Shown: piece after piece, positions 1-14,300 of the stretch | How positions within the stretch are numbered: position 1 is the first letter of the stretch | Layout: every line of letters starts with the position of its first letter | Program-made: the position numbers and the translations under genes | The notes under the pieces: generated by a model | Told to the model about the DNA's origin: nothing | Database searches by the model: none | Seen by the model: only the letters and a program-made list of their open reading frames with translations | Assembly: GCA_030144725.1 (NCBI GenBank) | Contig: JASKMD010000024.1 | Span: forward strand, 203,390-267,389 | Direction of reading: 5' to 3' | Length of the DNA: 64,000 bases | From: Haematococcus lacustris | Taxonomy: Eukaryota; Chlorophyta; Chlorophyceae; Chlamydomonadales; Haematococcaceae

Positions 1-479
1 CCCTGACACTGCCAGCTGCGACTGCTGCCAGCGACACGATGCAAGCACACTACAAAGCTTTACTGCATTGACGCCTGCCTGCTGCTGCTCCCCCTACTGC
101 TGCTGCTGCTGCTGCTCTGAGATGGCGCTCACAGTCGCCAGGCCGCCCAAAGCCTGCCATCTCCCCGCAAGCGCTGGGGCAGGCGACCTCCCGGGTGCCA
201 CCTCTGACCGACAGCGCACGGCGGGCAGCCGCGTCATAGCCATGTGCTACGCCCTGGCCTGCGCCACATGGCACAAGGCATGGGCAGGAGCCTCAGGGGC
301 TTCAGGGGCAGGGGCTCCTGACAGAGGCCGCACATTCACCTGCACACCCAGGTCAGGCGCAGCACCCCTGGGCCGGGCAGATGGCACTCAAAACCTCCTC
401 TGGTCCCTCCTCCCTTTCCCATGCCCTGCTAACCCTAGATATACAAAGTCAGGCTGGGCCTGGCTGTGACTTGCATGGG

Positions 480-1187
480 TCAAGGAGGGAAGGCTGGGAT
501 AAACATAGCTGATGTTGAGCATGACGCTTCTGCTTTCGCTTCTGATGCTGCTGCTGCGTCCTGGTTGATTGCTTGGTGCGCTGGGTGCAGGTGTGTGACC
601 AGGGGTTGCAGCAGCAGCTGCCCGGCCCCAGTGCCCCACAGCTTACGTTTTAGATGCTTGGCCAGCCACTGCATCAGCTCCAGGCTCTCTGCTGGCGCCC
701 CCCTGCTGAGACGCCCAATGTCCAGCTCCTGCTAGGCAAACACAGTCGCTGAGCAAATACTGGTCGCTGTCAGTCACGTTGGGAGCCTGCCTCTTGCCTT
801 GGAGATGTTGTGGGTGGTGAAGGTGGCTTGGAGCACTTTCCAGTTTGTGATTGTCTCGTAGTCCTCCCTGGCAAAGAAGTTGACCTGGATGCATGGGGAG
901 GCCGCAGGCACACAAGGGTCCAAAGCGCGGCCTGTACACAAGTCTTCACAAGCCTTGGACGGCGCTCAGCCCACCTTGTGCATTGGCACATTACCCAAGT
1001 ATGCATCCAGCAACTGGCACAGCACCGCTCCATTAGCGAGCTACGAACGATGTAGGACAACAGGGTTCGGATGCCATACCCTGCGTGCGAGTCACGGCGA
1101 GTCACGGCAACTGACCTGCTCCAGCCGCTGCAGCTGCAGGCCCAGGCTTGCATTGATCCACCCAAGTAGGTCAGACTTAGTAGACAT
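480..1187 (-). CDS. EB1: EB1-family microtubule plus-end binding protein
   Basis: Likely a plus-end tracking protein acting on cytoplasmic, spindle and flagellar microtubules. Exons on the minus strand: 1187-1116, 1040-975, 884-798, 731-647 and a tentative last exon 580-480. The first four encode a near-complete N-terminal calponin-homology domain of EB1 type: SKSDLLGWINASLGL, then NGAVLCQLLDAYLGNVPMHK, then VNFFAREDYETITNWKVLQA (the family has VNFxARxxxExIxNxKVLQ), then ESLELMQWLAKHLK. Phases join cleanly. The intron after 798 has a GC donor (AAG|GCAAGA). The start at 1187 directly precedes the first helix. The last exon ends at an in-frame stop after a short Ala/Ser/Glu-rich tail, so the usual coiled-coil and EB-homology C-terminus is not visible. 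It may lie in exons I could not define, or be absent. The N-terminal domain identity is firm; the C-terminus is not. Confidence 0.8.
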
Positions 1188-1980
1188 TTGCCGGCATAGG
1201 CAATGCTTACGCGACACCTCGGAACATTGCTGTCGTCATGCCGCAGGCGATTGCAATCAAATTCAATTCGTATCGCTGTAAACACATTTTACCAAGTACA
1301 GTGCAAACATGTAGGTAATTGTGGCTGTCAACGCTGCTGGTCACCCCCGCCATTGGCCCCGCAATTCACTTTTTGGCACCGTCTTTGATCCGCTGCATGT
1401 AATTCTTCTACCATTGGGCTCTACATCTCACAACGGTGTCGCTAGCAGGTTAGGCCCTCTTTTGTCGATTGTACTGCACTGTCTCAACGACATGATTAGC
1501 TTCGCAATGCCATTCTCTATCTGTTTATATGCGTGTCGCAACAGGAGAGATGAATTGGTGGCCGGAGGCATTTCCGCGCCGAGCAGCCTTTGCTGCCATC
1601 GGACTGGCAAGTCGCGATTACTTCCCAGGCAAGCACGGGGTGCTGTTTCTTAGTGCGTTTTGCATACAATGTCAACACATGCAACCAAATCTGCTGACCT
1701 CCACAGGTGCTTGGCTGTTTTGAGGATCAGCATCAAACCCACAGCAGCCCAAGGGTCTTCCAAGCAGGAGTGCAGCAAGGGGATCAGCTCTTGAAAACAG
1801 TGAGCAAGAGGTGAGTAAGGTTGTAATTTACCTCACCTTGTCTAGGTCAGTTTGATGTTCACGCGCACACTTGCGCAACGCATGACAGGCATGAACAGCT
1901 GAGGGAAGCACACAGCAGTCCCCAACCTGATTTTCATGCATTGTTTTTGATAGGTAATGTCTCTTATGTGGGCCTGACAT

Positions 1981-2270
1981 GGTTATGGGTATTTTGCTGC
2001 AGGATGCCATCCAAAAGATACCAGTGCCCAGCCCAGCCCAGCCCAGCCTGATTTGGTGCCATGGGGCATAGGCAGCAAGGCAAGGTGCTTAGCAGTCCCG
2101 TAGTGAGTGTTAGCTATAGCAAGGAGGTGCAGCCAGTCCTTGCTTGTTGTGCACATAGCATAGGTGGTGTGTGAGGCATAAGTCATTGTGTTGTGGTGGT
2201 GGTGGTGTGTTGTTGAGGTGTTGTTGTGTTGTGTGGTGTTGCCACCTTCTTACATCAATGCATGTGCTTG
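1981..2270. repeat. Dispersed repeat, copy 1
   Basis: The stretch starting TTTTGCTGCAGGATGCCATC and running through a GTGGTGGTGGTGTGTTGTTG tract recurs nearly unchanged at 7503-7800, with small indels. Probably a non-autonomous mobile element. No coding capacity seen. Confidence 0.7.
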
Positions 2271-2779
2271 GCATCAGCGATACATGTCTTCTGTAGTGGT
2301 GTTGCAAGGCGTTTGAGCATCGATACATGTATTTCTGTAATGATTTTGCGTGACATGTGCCTGCTGAAGTTGAGGAAGAGGGTTGAGGCACCACGGCACA
2401 TGTAACACTGAAAGCCAGAGCCATCCCGAGCCATCCCGACAACATATCGCCAAGTGATGATGTGGCGCTGTCATAAGGCAGCTTACATTTGCATAGAGTC
2501 ATGCCGCAACGTCAGTGAGGTAAGGGGTGCCAGCTGGCTGACTTGTGCGCATATTCACCAATTATATGCTCCATGCACTGACATGCAAGCAGGCGTACTG
2601 CACTTGTGCCGTTGGCTTACGGCGTGCGTAGAAGGATTGGCAGCCTCGCCTTATGATGCGCGTGAGTCTTTTAGAGGCGGAAAGCACAGGTCAGGTTTGG
2701 GCGGGCGCCGATCTGAGCTAGTGTTTTGCGGACGGTGGGTGCCGCATACACCTGTTACACCCGTCTGCGTCAAAACTTT

Positions 2780-2848
2780 GTCGCGAGCTTCACTGAGATT
2801 CGCGCCCCAGACCGTCTCACATTTGCGGGGCCAATGGCGGGGGTGACC
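2780..2848. repeat. Copy of a CGCCCCAGACCGTCTCACAT repeat
   Basis: Some 65 bp ending in GGGGCCAATGGCGGGGGTGACC match 7808-7876 almost exactly. The last 22 bp also occur inverted at 1339-1360. Likely ends or fragments of one transposable-element family. Confidence 0.65.
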
Positions 2849-3405
2849 TGCTGGCGTGACTGCTGTGTTCAAAACGGCGGAATGGTCTTGGCAGCACTTG
2901 AGCAGAGGCACAGAGGCACCTGTTACTTGATAAGGCGCCTGGATTTTCTCGGCACATACCTGCTTCCCACCGAAGTGACAGCTTAGTGCAATCATCCTTC
3001 ATCCATGCCGATCCCACGACGAATAGATGTAAAGGATTGTGCCATTGCCCATGCTACTGTGCTCATGCCTGCCAGTAACAACCCCTGCTTCATGTACCGT
3101 GTTCGCCCTGACCCCTGCCACCCAGGCCCCTGCTTTAGACCTGAAAATACATCACATCTCAAAACGTTCTGACCTTGACAATTTCAGAAAAGCCGGCCAA
3201 TAAGTGAAGGTTCGAGCATGTCAATGCACACAACAGTGAGCCGTCGAATCATTATTGCTGCTAGGGTGAATCAGCCTCCTAAAAAACAGCCAACCAGACT
3301 CTGCTTTTGCGCCGAGGCGCACTGCCAGGCAGAGCGAGGCCTGGTTTAAGGGCCTGTCGTTACCTGCTCCCTCTTCTCTGCATCATGGGTAAAGGATGGG
3401 TTTGC

Positions 3406-7003
<3,598 letters not shown>

Positions 7004-7388
7004 TTCAGAGCGGCAGCGCCCCGGCGACTATCGTGACATTTTGAATCGTAAACTATAGTGAGCTCGCCCCTACAAGGTTGGGCGGCTGAAGTTGCATTAG
7101 GCAAACAGCGCAAGAAGCAGCTGACATTGCATGAGCCCTGCTTGCATGCTGCCCATGCCTCCCAAGCCCAGGTTGACAGCAGACACATCGCGTTTGTTTG
7201 ATCTGCGGCGCACCTGGTTCTTATGCATCACATTGAATAGCTCACTGGCGTCTCTACCAGCATACGAGAAGATGACATCTCCGCCTACACCGAGATTGCC
7301 TGCACCGGCCTGGGGGATTCCAACGGTATGGCGGGCCATATACCTGTTAAACTGGTTGCGATGCGTTGCATGAACTTAAAATGCTTCA

Positions 7389-7485
7389 TAAGTAGGGATC
7401 GTCCCGACCCATCTAGTCTAACCATCTATTCTAACGTTAGATCTACGTAGATCTACGTAGATGGGACGATCCCTATTCATAAGCG
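7389..7485. mobile_element. Small MITE-like element with terminal inverted repeats
   Basis: The left end TAGGGATCGTCCC and right end GGGACGATCCCTA are perfect inverses, extended by imperfect matches on the inside. The core has palindromic TAGATCTACGTAGATCTA. About 95 bp, noncoding. Confidence 0.65.
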
Positions 7486-7502
7486 GCAATAATGTTATGT
7501 GT

Positions 7503-7876
7503 ATGGTTATGTGTATTTTGCTGCAGGATGCCATCCAAAAGATACCACCCCTATGGGAACAATCCAACAGTAAGGAATGAGCCCAGCCCAGCCTGATTTG
7601 GTGCCATGGGGCATACGCAGCAAGGCAAAGTGCTTAGCAATCCCGTAGTGAGTGTCAGCTATAGCAAGGAAGTGCAACCAGTCCTTGCTTCTTGTGCACA
7701 TAGCATAGGTGGTGTGTGAGGCATGAGTCATTGTGTTGTGGTGGTGGTGGTGTGTTGTTGAGGTGTTGTGTGGTGTTCCCACCTTCTTACATCAATGCAT
7801 GTGCTTTGTCACGAGCTACACGGAGATTCGCGCCCCAGACCGTCTCACATTTGCGGGGCCAATGGCGGGGGTGACC
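7503..7876. repeat. Dispersed repeat, copy 2, joined to the CGCCCCAGACC repeat
   Basis: Same sequence as 1981-2270, followed directly by the repeat seen at 2780-2848. Here both parts are contiguous, so together they probably represent a longer form of one element. Confidence 0.65.
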
Positions 7877-8334
7877 AACACCGCACGGCGACTATCCCGC
7901 TTACCAAATTATGGTGCACGTCATGTTTCAATCGTTAGGTGTCACTAGGTATCACTGCAAACTGTTGTCCAGCCACAGTCCGTGTAAGCCACCTCATGAA
8001 CCCCAATAACCTGAGTCGCTCATGATTAGGTGTGGCCTGTCGCCGAGCTAGCCTGCGATAGGGCGATGGGCACCCTGCCCACGTAAAGGAGCCCTGATCA
8101 CGAACCGTGCCTAACTAGGCGATTGCGTATCATCCAACCCAAGCTCAATGCTGCCAACTGGACAGAGCGATCTAAACAGACGACAAGCCCAGCGAAATGT
8201 CACGAAAATGATGACGACGAGTCCGTCACCTGGTGCAGGGCCCCACGCACTACGGAGTACGTGCTGGCGATCAGTTCAGGGCGGCGCGCGCCACGCCATA
8301 GCGCTATCACCTGCTCACCTGCGCTATCACCTGC

Positions 8335-11300
8335 TCACCAGCGGACCTCCAAGTGCGCCCGTAGCGCCTGACCGGGCTGATCGCCCGCACATGCCGGCAC
8401 ATCCACGACCAGCCGCTGCAGCGTTGCGTCCCAGCTGGGCAGCAGTGCCAGGCCGTTGACCGTCACGCTACGCGGTTTTTGGTTGGTGAACATTAGGAAC
8501 GGCCCGCAGCCCTTCACGCTGACATGTGCCTCGACTCCGGAGGAAGGACTCGACGCTGTCCCGTTTGATTCGCCTGCCGCACCCACCACGCCAACTCCAT
8601 CATGTGCGGCATGCGCACTGGCAGCAGCGGACCGAGATCGAGATGTGTTAGGCTCAGCCGATGCTGCAGTTTTCAGCGAAACGCTGATGACCGCACCCCC
8701 GCCGTTCATCATCTTGTGGAGGCCCAAAGCCGCGAACTCCACGCTGCCAGCCTGCAAACAACAGAGGGAGGTGCGGTGTGGGCAACACTGCAGTTTGTCC
8801 AGTGCGTAGTGGCCTGCCCGGCTTGGAGGCGCCACATACAACAACACGTCAGGCGTGTGTGTGCACAGCGCACTGTTTTCAATCACAGCTGTGAAGCATC
8901 GCACCTGCATTCTTACCCCAGTTGCCCTGCCCACCCGACCCAGTGCAGCTGCCCTGCCCCCAGCGGGACCAACCTGCAGCACTGGCGCAATGGTGAACAT
9001 CTCGCCCGTAGCGGGGGCCAGGCTGACGGTCACATGCCCCTGCCCTGGCCGCAGCACCACCAGGCGCCCGGCCTTGAAGCAGGCCACGGCCCACGAGGCA
9101 GTAGGGGGGCGGCAGGCAGCCACCAGGCCATGCACGTCCTCTGGCCGGACCTGCAGGGATTAATGGGGAGGGACAGGAGGCCTGGGGGGTCCAGGTGTGC
9201 AACCCTAGTGGCATGCCAGTCCCCGGGGGGGCCGGGACCGGGTCTGGAAGATCCATGTGTAAAGTTGTAGGCATTGCCTTGCTTCCCCCCTTAACGCCCA
9301 TCGCCTCACACCCTGCCCCTGCCCCTGCCCCTGCCCCTGCCCCTGCCCCTGCCCCTGCCCCTGCCCCTGCCCCTGCCCCTGCCCCTGCCCCTGCCCCTGC
9401 CCCTGCCCCTGCCCCTGCCCCTGCCCCTGCCCCTGCCCCTGCCCCTGCCCCTGCCCCTGCCCCTGCCCCTGCCCCTCTTCAGTGCCCAGCCTCACCTGGA
9501 CCTCCAGGGTCGGGGGCCGGGCGTCATGCACAAAGAACTTGCGGCGCTGGCGGTCCCATGATGACCCCTGCGGCCCCACCACACCACACCCACAGCAACC
9601 GGTGGCAGCGGGGAGAAGAGTGGGGCAGCAACAGGGACACCTGAAGCAGCGCCGCGATGGATCAGTATCCCAGTGTGCGGTGCAGGTTAGACTAGGACTC
9701 CAGATCTCCACAAAGGGGTCTCCACAACCTGGGGATCTGAACCTTGCCTGTACCGTCCTATTGCCCTGAGCAGGGCGTACTGACTCCAGACCTCTAACCC
9801 CTGCAAAACTTACCCCTCACTCCTGTCCACTTCATCACATGCCCCCTCACCCCCTGCCACCCTGCCCCCTCACCCCCTGCCCCTGCCCCTCTGCGCTCTG
9901 CCCACCTGCAAGTTGAAGGCGGCCACAATGCCGTTCACTGGCGGCACACTGTTGGAGTTTGGTGCCGGGGCATTTACGTTCCACACCTGAGCGAGACCAC
10001 AAGGCAAGCCAGGGCCAGGTGTGACCCACAGCCTCACAAGAGTGTGACATACACCAGGGCCAGGCTAGCTTGTTTAACAAAGGCCGGTGCTGTGGTGCAG
10101 GTGCAGTCCGGGCGGTGTCAGCTGCTGCAGCAGCAGCCCCAGCCATCACCTGCCTTCAGCACAGTCTTGCCATCTCGGAGCACATCCGAGAAAAGGCAGT
10201 CAAGGGTGGGTCGCCCAGGCTTAGCTGCCCTGCAGCAACCACAAAGGCGCACAGCCCATCTGCCTCAGTCAGCCTGGTAGGCGCCTGCCCATCACTGGTC
10301 AGTGCGTGATGCGGAGTGAGCTGCGGGCATGCTGCTGCCCAGTCACTCCCGCCCTGCTCTCACCTGAGAGTGGAGCCGTCTGGCAGCACCAGCGTGCGCA
10401 GCAGCTCAAAGTCATGCTCGCCTGGCTTGTCACTCACATACACCGCTGCCCCGCTGACTGCCCTGCAGCAGCAGCAACAGTAGCAACAGCGGCGGCGGCG
10501 GCATCGGGAGCAGTGGCGGCAGCATAAGCAGCAGCAGGGCAGCAGNNNNNNNNNNNNNNNNNNNNNNNNNNNNNNNNNNNNNNNNNNNNNNNNNNNNNNN
10601 NNNNNNNNNNNNNNNNNNNNNNNNNNNNNNNNNNNNNNNNNNNNNNNNNNNNNNNNNNNNNNNNNNNNNNNNNNNNNNNNNNNNNNNNNNNNNNNNNNNN
10701 NNNNNNNNNNNNNNNNNNNNNNNNNNNNNNNNNNNNNNNNNNNNNNNNNNNNNNNNNNNNNNNNNNNNNNNNNNNNNNNNNNNNNNNNNNNNNNNNNNNN
10801 NNNNNNNNNNNNNNNNNNNNNNNNNNNNNNNNNNNNNNNNNNNNNNNNNNNNNNNNNNNNNNNNNNNNNNNNNNNNNNNNNNNNNNNNNNNNNNNNNNNN
10901 NNNNNNNNNNNNNNNNNNNNNNNNNNNNNNNNNNNNNNNNNNNNNNNNNNNNNNNNNNNNNNNNNNNNNNNNNNNNNNNNNNNNNNNNNNNNNNNNNNNN
11001 NNNNNNNNNNNNNNNNNNNNNNNNNNNNNNNNNNNNNNNNNNNNNAAGAGGAATCAAGAGCAGCAGCAGCAGCAGCAGTAGCAGCGGGATAAGCGACACA
11101 AGGAACAGGGCAGCGAGAACGGCGGCAGTAGAGGTGGGTTGGGGCAGGAGCAGGGGCAGGGGCAGGGGCAGGGGCAGGGGCAGGGGCAGGGGCAGGGGCA
11201 GGGGCAGGGGCAGGGGCAGGGGCAGGGGCAGGGGCAGGGGCAGGGGCAGGGGCAGGGGCAGGGGCAGGGGCAGGGGCAGGGGCAGGGGCAGGGGCAGGGG

Positions 11301-14300
11301 CAGGGGCAGGGGCAGGGGCAGGGGCAAGGGGCAGGGGCAGGGGGCGTCTAAGCAGAGGCCCATGCCCTGGTGTTTGACTCTGGCAGGCGCAGCTCACCGG
11401 GCCATGGCGTGGAGGTAGGCTGCCGGGTGCTTGGAGTGGAACATGTCCCAGTCAGGCTGCAGCAGGGCGGCCAGGAACACCTGCAGGGCCAGAGCCAGTG
11501 CCAGGTGGCTGGGTGGGGTTAGGGTTAAGGAGGCTGGGTGGGACTAGGGTTATGGAGTTAGCCTAAACTGAACCTGAGGCGGGTGCAGCAGGGGCAGCAC
11601 ACACACAGGCGAAAGGTGTCACTGGGGCTGCAGCAGAGCTCTAGGGCACTGGTGTAGAGCCACCCTCAGCCCTGGCCTGCACCACTCTACCCTATGCAGC
11701 CTTGGAGTGACTGCCTGACCTGGCTGACCGAGCATGGAGGCACAGTGCACCTAAGCACAAGCTAGAGCATGGCTCACTACAGCACTGGCAGGAGGCAGTA
11801 CGGATAGCTACGGTGAAGATGACCATCGGCTTCGGTTTGACTCCTGTGCTCCATTCGGCGACGCAGTGATTGCAATGCGAGCTGGGCTGCCGTAACTCGC
11901 GGCGCACCGAGTTGTAGGCGCAAGCCGCGATGTGAGGGTGTGACGAGGCCGGGTCGCGGGGGTAAAAATCGTCAGACGCGCGTACCACCGCCGTAGCCTC
12001 CATCCTACAAGCAAGCAGCGCGCATGTGTGAACGTGATCAGAGGAGCAGCCAGCGGGCAGGGCGATGCAGATGCCATACACAAAACGTAGCAGAGCAGCG
12101 GCACGGTCTACTGGTCCTGGCGCTGGCCACGCACCTGTACAGATTTTCCGTGGAGTGGCACATGCAGTTAATGGCGTGGTTGGAAGGGAAATAGTTGCTG
12201 ATAGAGCGCTCCAGGGCAGCCTGGAAGGTGCGGGAGAGGGCCGGCCCCCCTCCCAGCGCGCTGCCCACCAACCCAACGCCTGCCTGCGCGTGGTAACCGA
12301 CAAACAAGCGACCGTGACTGATCGTAAAAGTGACCGGTGACCGGTGCTGAATGAAAATCGGCGGAGAACATGTTTTTTGAAAGGAACATGTGTGTCTGTG
12401 CGCGCCGGTGTAGGTCGAGGCGGCCATAGTGCGAACCTGGCAGTCGACCTTGACGCCGTCCACTCCAGCATCGCGTAGGTAGGCGTGCATCTCGGTGTAA
12501 ACGGCGGTGGGGTCCGCCAGCACGCCCACGCCCGCCAGCACCGCGGGGTTCCATGCCATGCTCGGCTCGATTTCGAGCACGCCAGGTGTGGGTTGCGCGT
12601 ACAGGATGTGAGCGCCGAACTTGGCCACCTGCCGGACGCTCACCATGACACAATCCAGGTTGAAACAGTGATGGCTAGGATTAGGTGTACGTTTAGCGCT
12701 AACTGAAACCCAACCCAAGACAACTGTTGTTGGGACTACGGTTAGGGTTACGGTCAGTATTACCATGCTGTCGTGCTGGTAGCACTGTGGCTACCATCTT
12801 TTCCCTGGTTGATGCCCTGCCCCATGCCACACACGCCACGCTCCACCTATTGACCAGGCGTCTCAGCAGCTTACCCTGCCTCGCAACATCCCGGCCAGTC
12901 ACTGCTTACCTTCACCCTAGCCCAGTTTGCCTGCTGGACGTGGCAGCAGACCCAGCAGGCGCCTCAACACGCAAGGGGGGCAGCAACTGACTTGGCAGGA
13001 CGAGACACCACCCTGGTCACGATTAGGCTAGCTGGGCTGCCCTCCCCGCAGCCTTGCCCTGGCGGCCCTGCCTGCCCTGTTGCATACCTCAGGGGCATCC
13101 GGCATCACGCCGGCCCAGTACGCCGGCAGGCCGTGCCAGCAGTACACGTACTGCACCCCCCAGTTGGCTTTGATGGCCTGCACCACCTTGCCGAGCTGCT
13201 CAGGCACACCTGCCCACGGCTGGTCAGGCCCTGAGGCCAGGAGGAGGGCCAGGGGAGCAGCAGGGGACAGTGGGCAGTGGGCAGGGACAACAGAGAGAGG
13301 AGAGGGCAGCGGTGGGCAGCAGCCGACAGGTTGGGTGAGATATGACCCCTGCCTCTAATCCCACTCTGTTCTGCTTCACCTGCCCTAGGCCCAGACACCC
13401 CCTCCTGGCTCCAGTGCCCAGAGCACCTCAGATGGGGTGAGAGATTCCAGGACCTAGTTACATCTGACCACCCATACTGACCTAGCATGCCTCAGCCCTC
13501 TTGCCTCAGACCCTCACCTGCATCTGGGCTTGAGAACTTGGCATTGGCACGCACACTGATCAGGCGGCGGGTGAAGTCTGACGCTCCTGCACTCCTCACC
13601 AGCACAGCACCGCCGCTGACGTTACTGGCCACCACTTAGCCAGCCTGCCAGCCTGCCTAGTGCTACCAGCCCACACCCCTTGCTGCAGATACTAAAGAAT
13701 CTTGGCATGCGACAGCTAGGTCTAACACCCACTGACACCGTTCCCACCCACCCATACCCACACTCTACCCAGCCTGCCCTGCGCTGCGATGCTAGAAAGA
13801 GCCACGGTGGGGGATTGCGTTGGGACAGCTGTGTTGAGCACCAAGTTGCTTCAGTCACACCACACAGTGCTATTCTTCTTTTGCGACCTGCCCCGGCCTC
13901 CGCCCCGCCCCGCCCCGCCCCGCCCCGCCCCGCCCCGCCCCGCCCCGCCCCGCCCCGCCCCGCCCCGCCCCGCCCCGCCCCGCCCCGCCCCGCCCCGCCC
14001 CGCCCCGCCCCGCCCCGCCCCGCCCCGCCCCGCCCCGCCCCGCCCCGCCCCGCCCCGCCCCGCCCCGCCCCGCCCCGCCCCGCCCCGCCCCGCCCCGCCC
14101 CGCCCCGCCCCGCCCCGCCCCGGCCCGCCCCGCCCCGCCCCTGACAGACCTGCATAGAAGCCCAGCATTGCAGGGCGCAGCACCCCCTGGGCCAGCGCTG
14201 CAAAGCCCCTGACCGCTGCCGAGCCGCCAGCACTGGGCTCGACCACCCACTGGTAGGCAATGAGGAAGGCGGCGGTGCCCAGGCCCACCAACCACCCCGC

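Larger units (their letters stand above)
1188..3405. other. Intergenic region with dispersed repeats
   Basis: No gene recognised between the EB1 start and the CK2 stop. It holds one copy of a dispersed repeat (about 1981-2270) also found at 7503-7800. It also holds two of the three copies of a 22-bp motif, GGGGCCAATGGCGGGGGTGACC, at 1339-1360 (reverse) and 2827-2848. Short open frames here lack family signatures. Confidence 0.6.
7004..8334. other. Intergenic region upstream of CK2 alpha
   Basis: No gene recognised. Contains a small inverted-repeat element (7389-7485), the second dispersed repeat copy (7503-7800) and the third copy of the GGGGCCAATGGCGGGGGTGACC motif (7855-7876). The CK2 promoter should lie just right of 7003. 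I see no clear TATA box. Confidence 0.6.
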
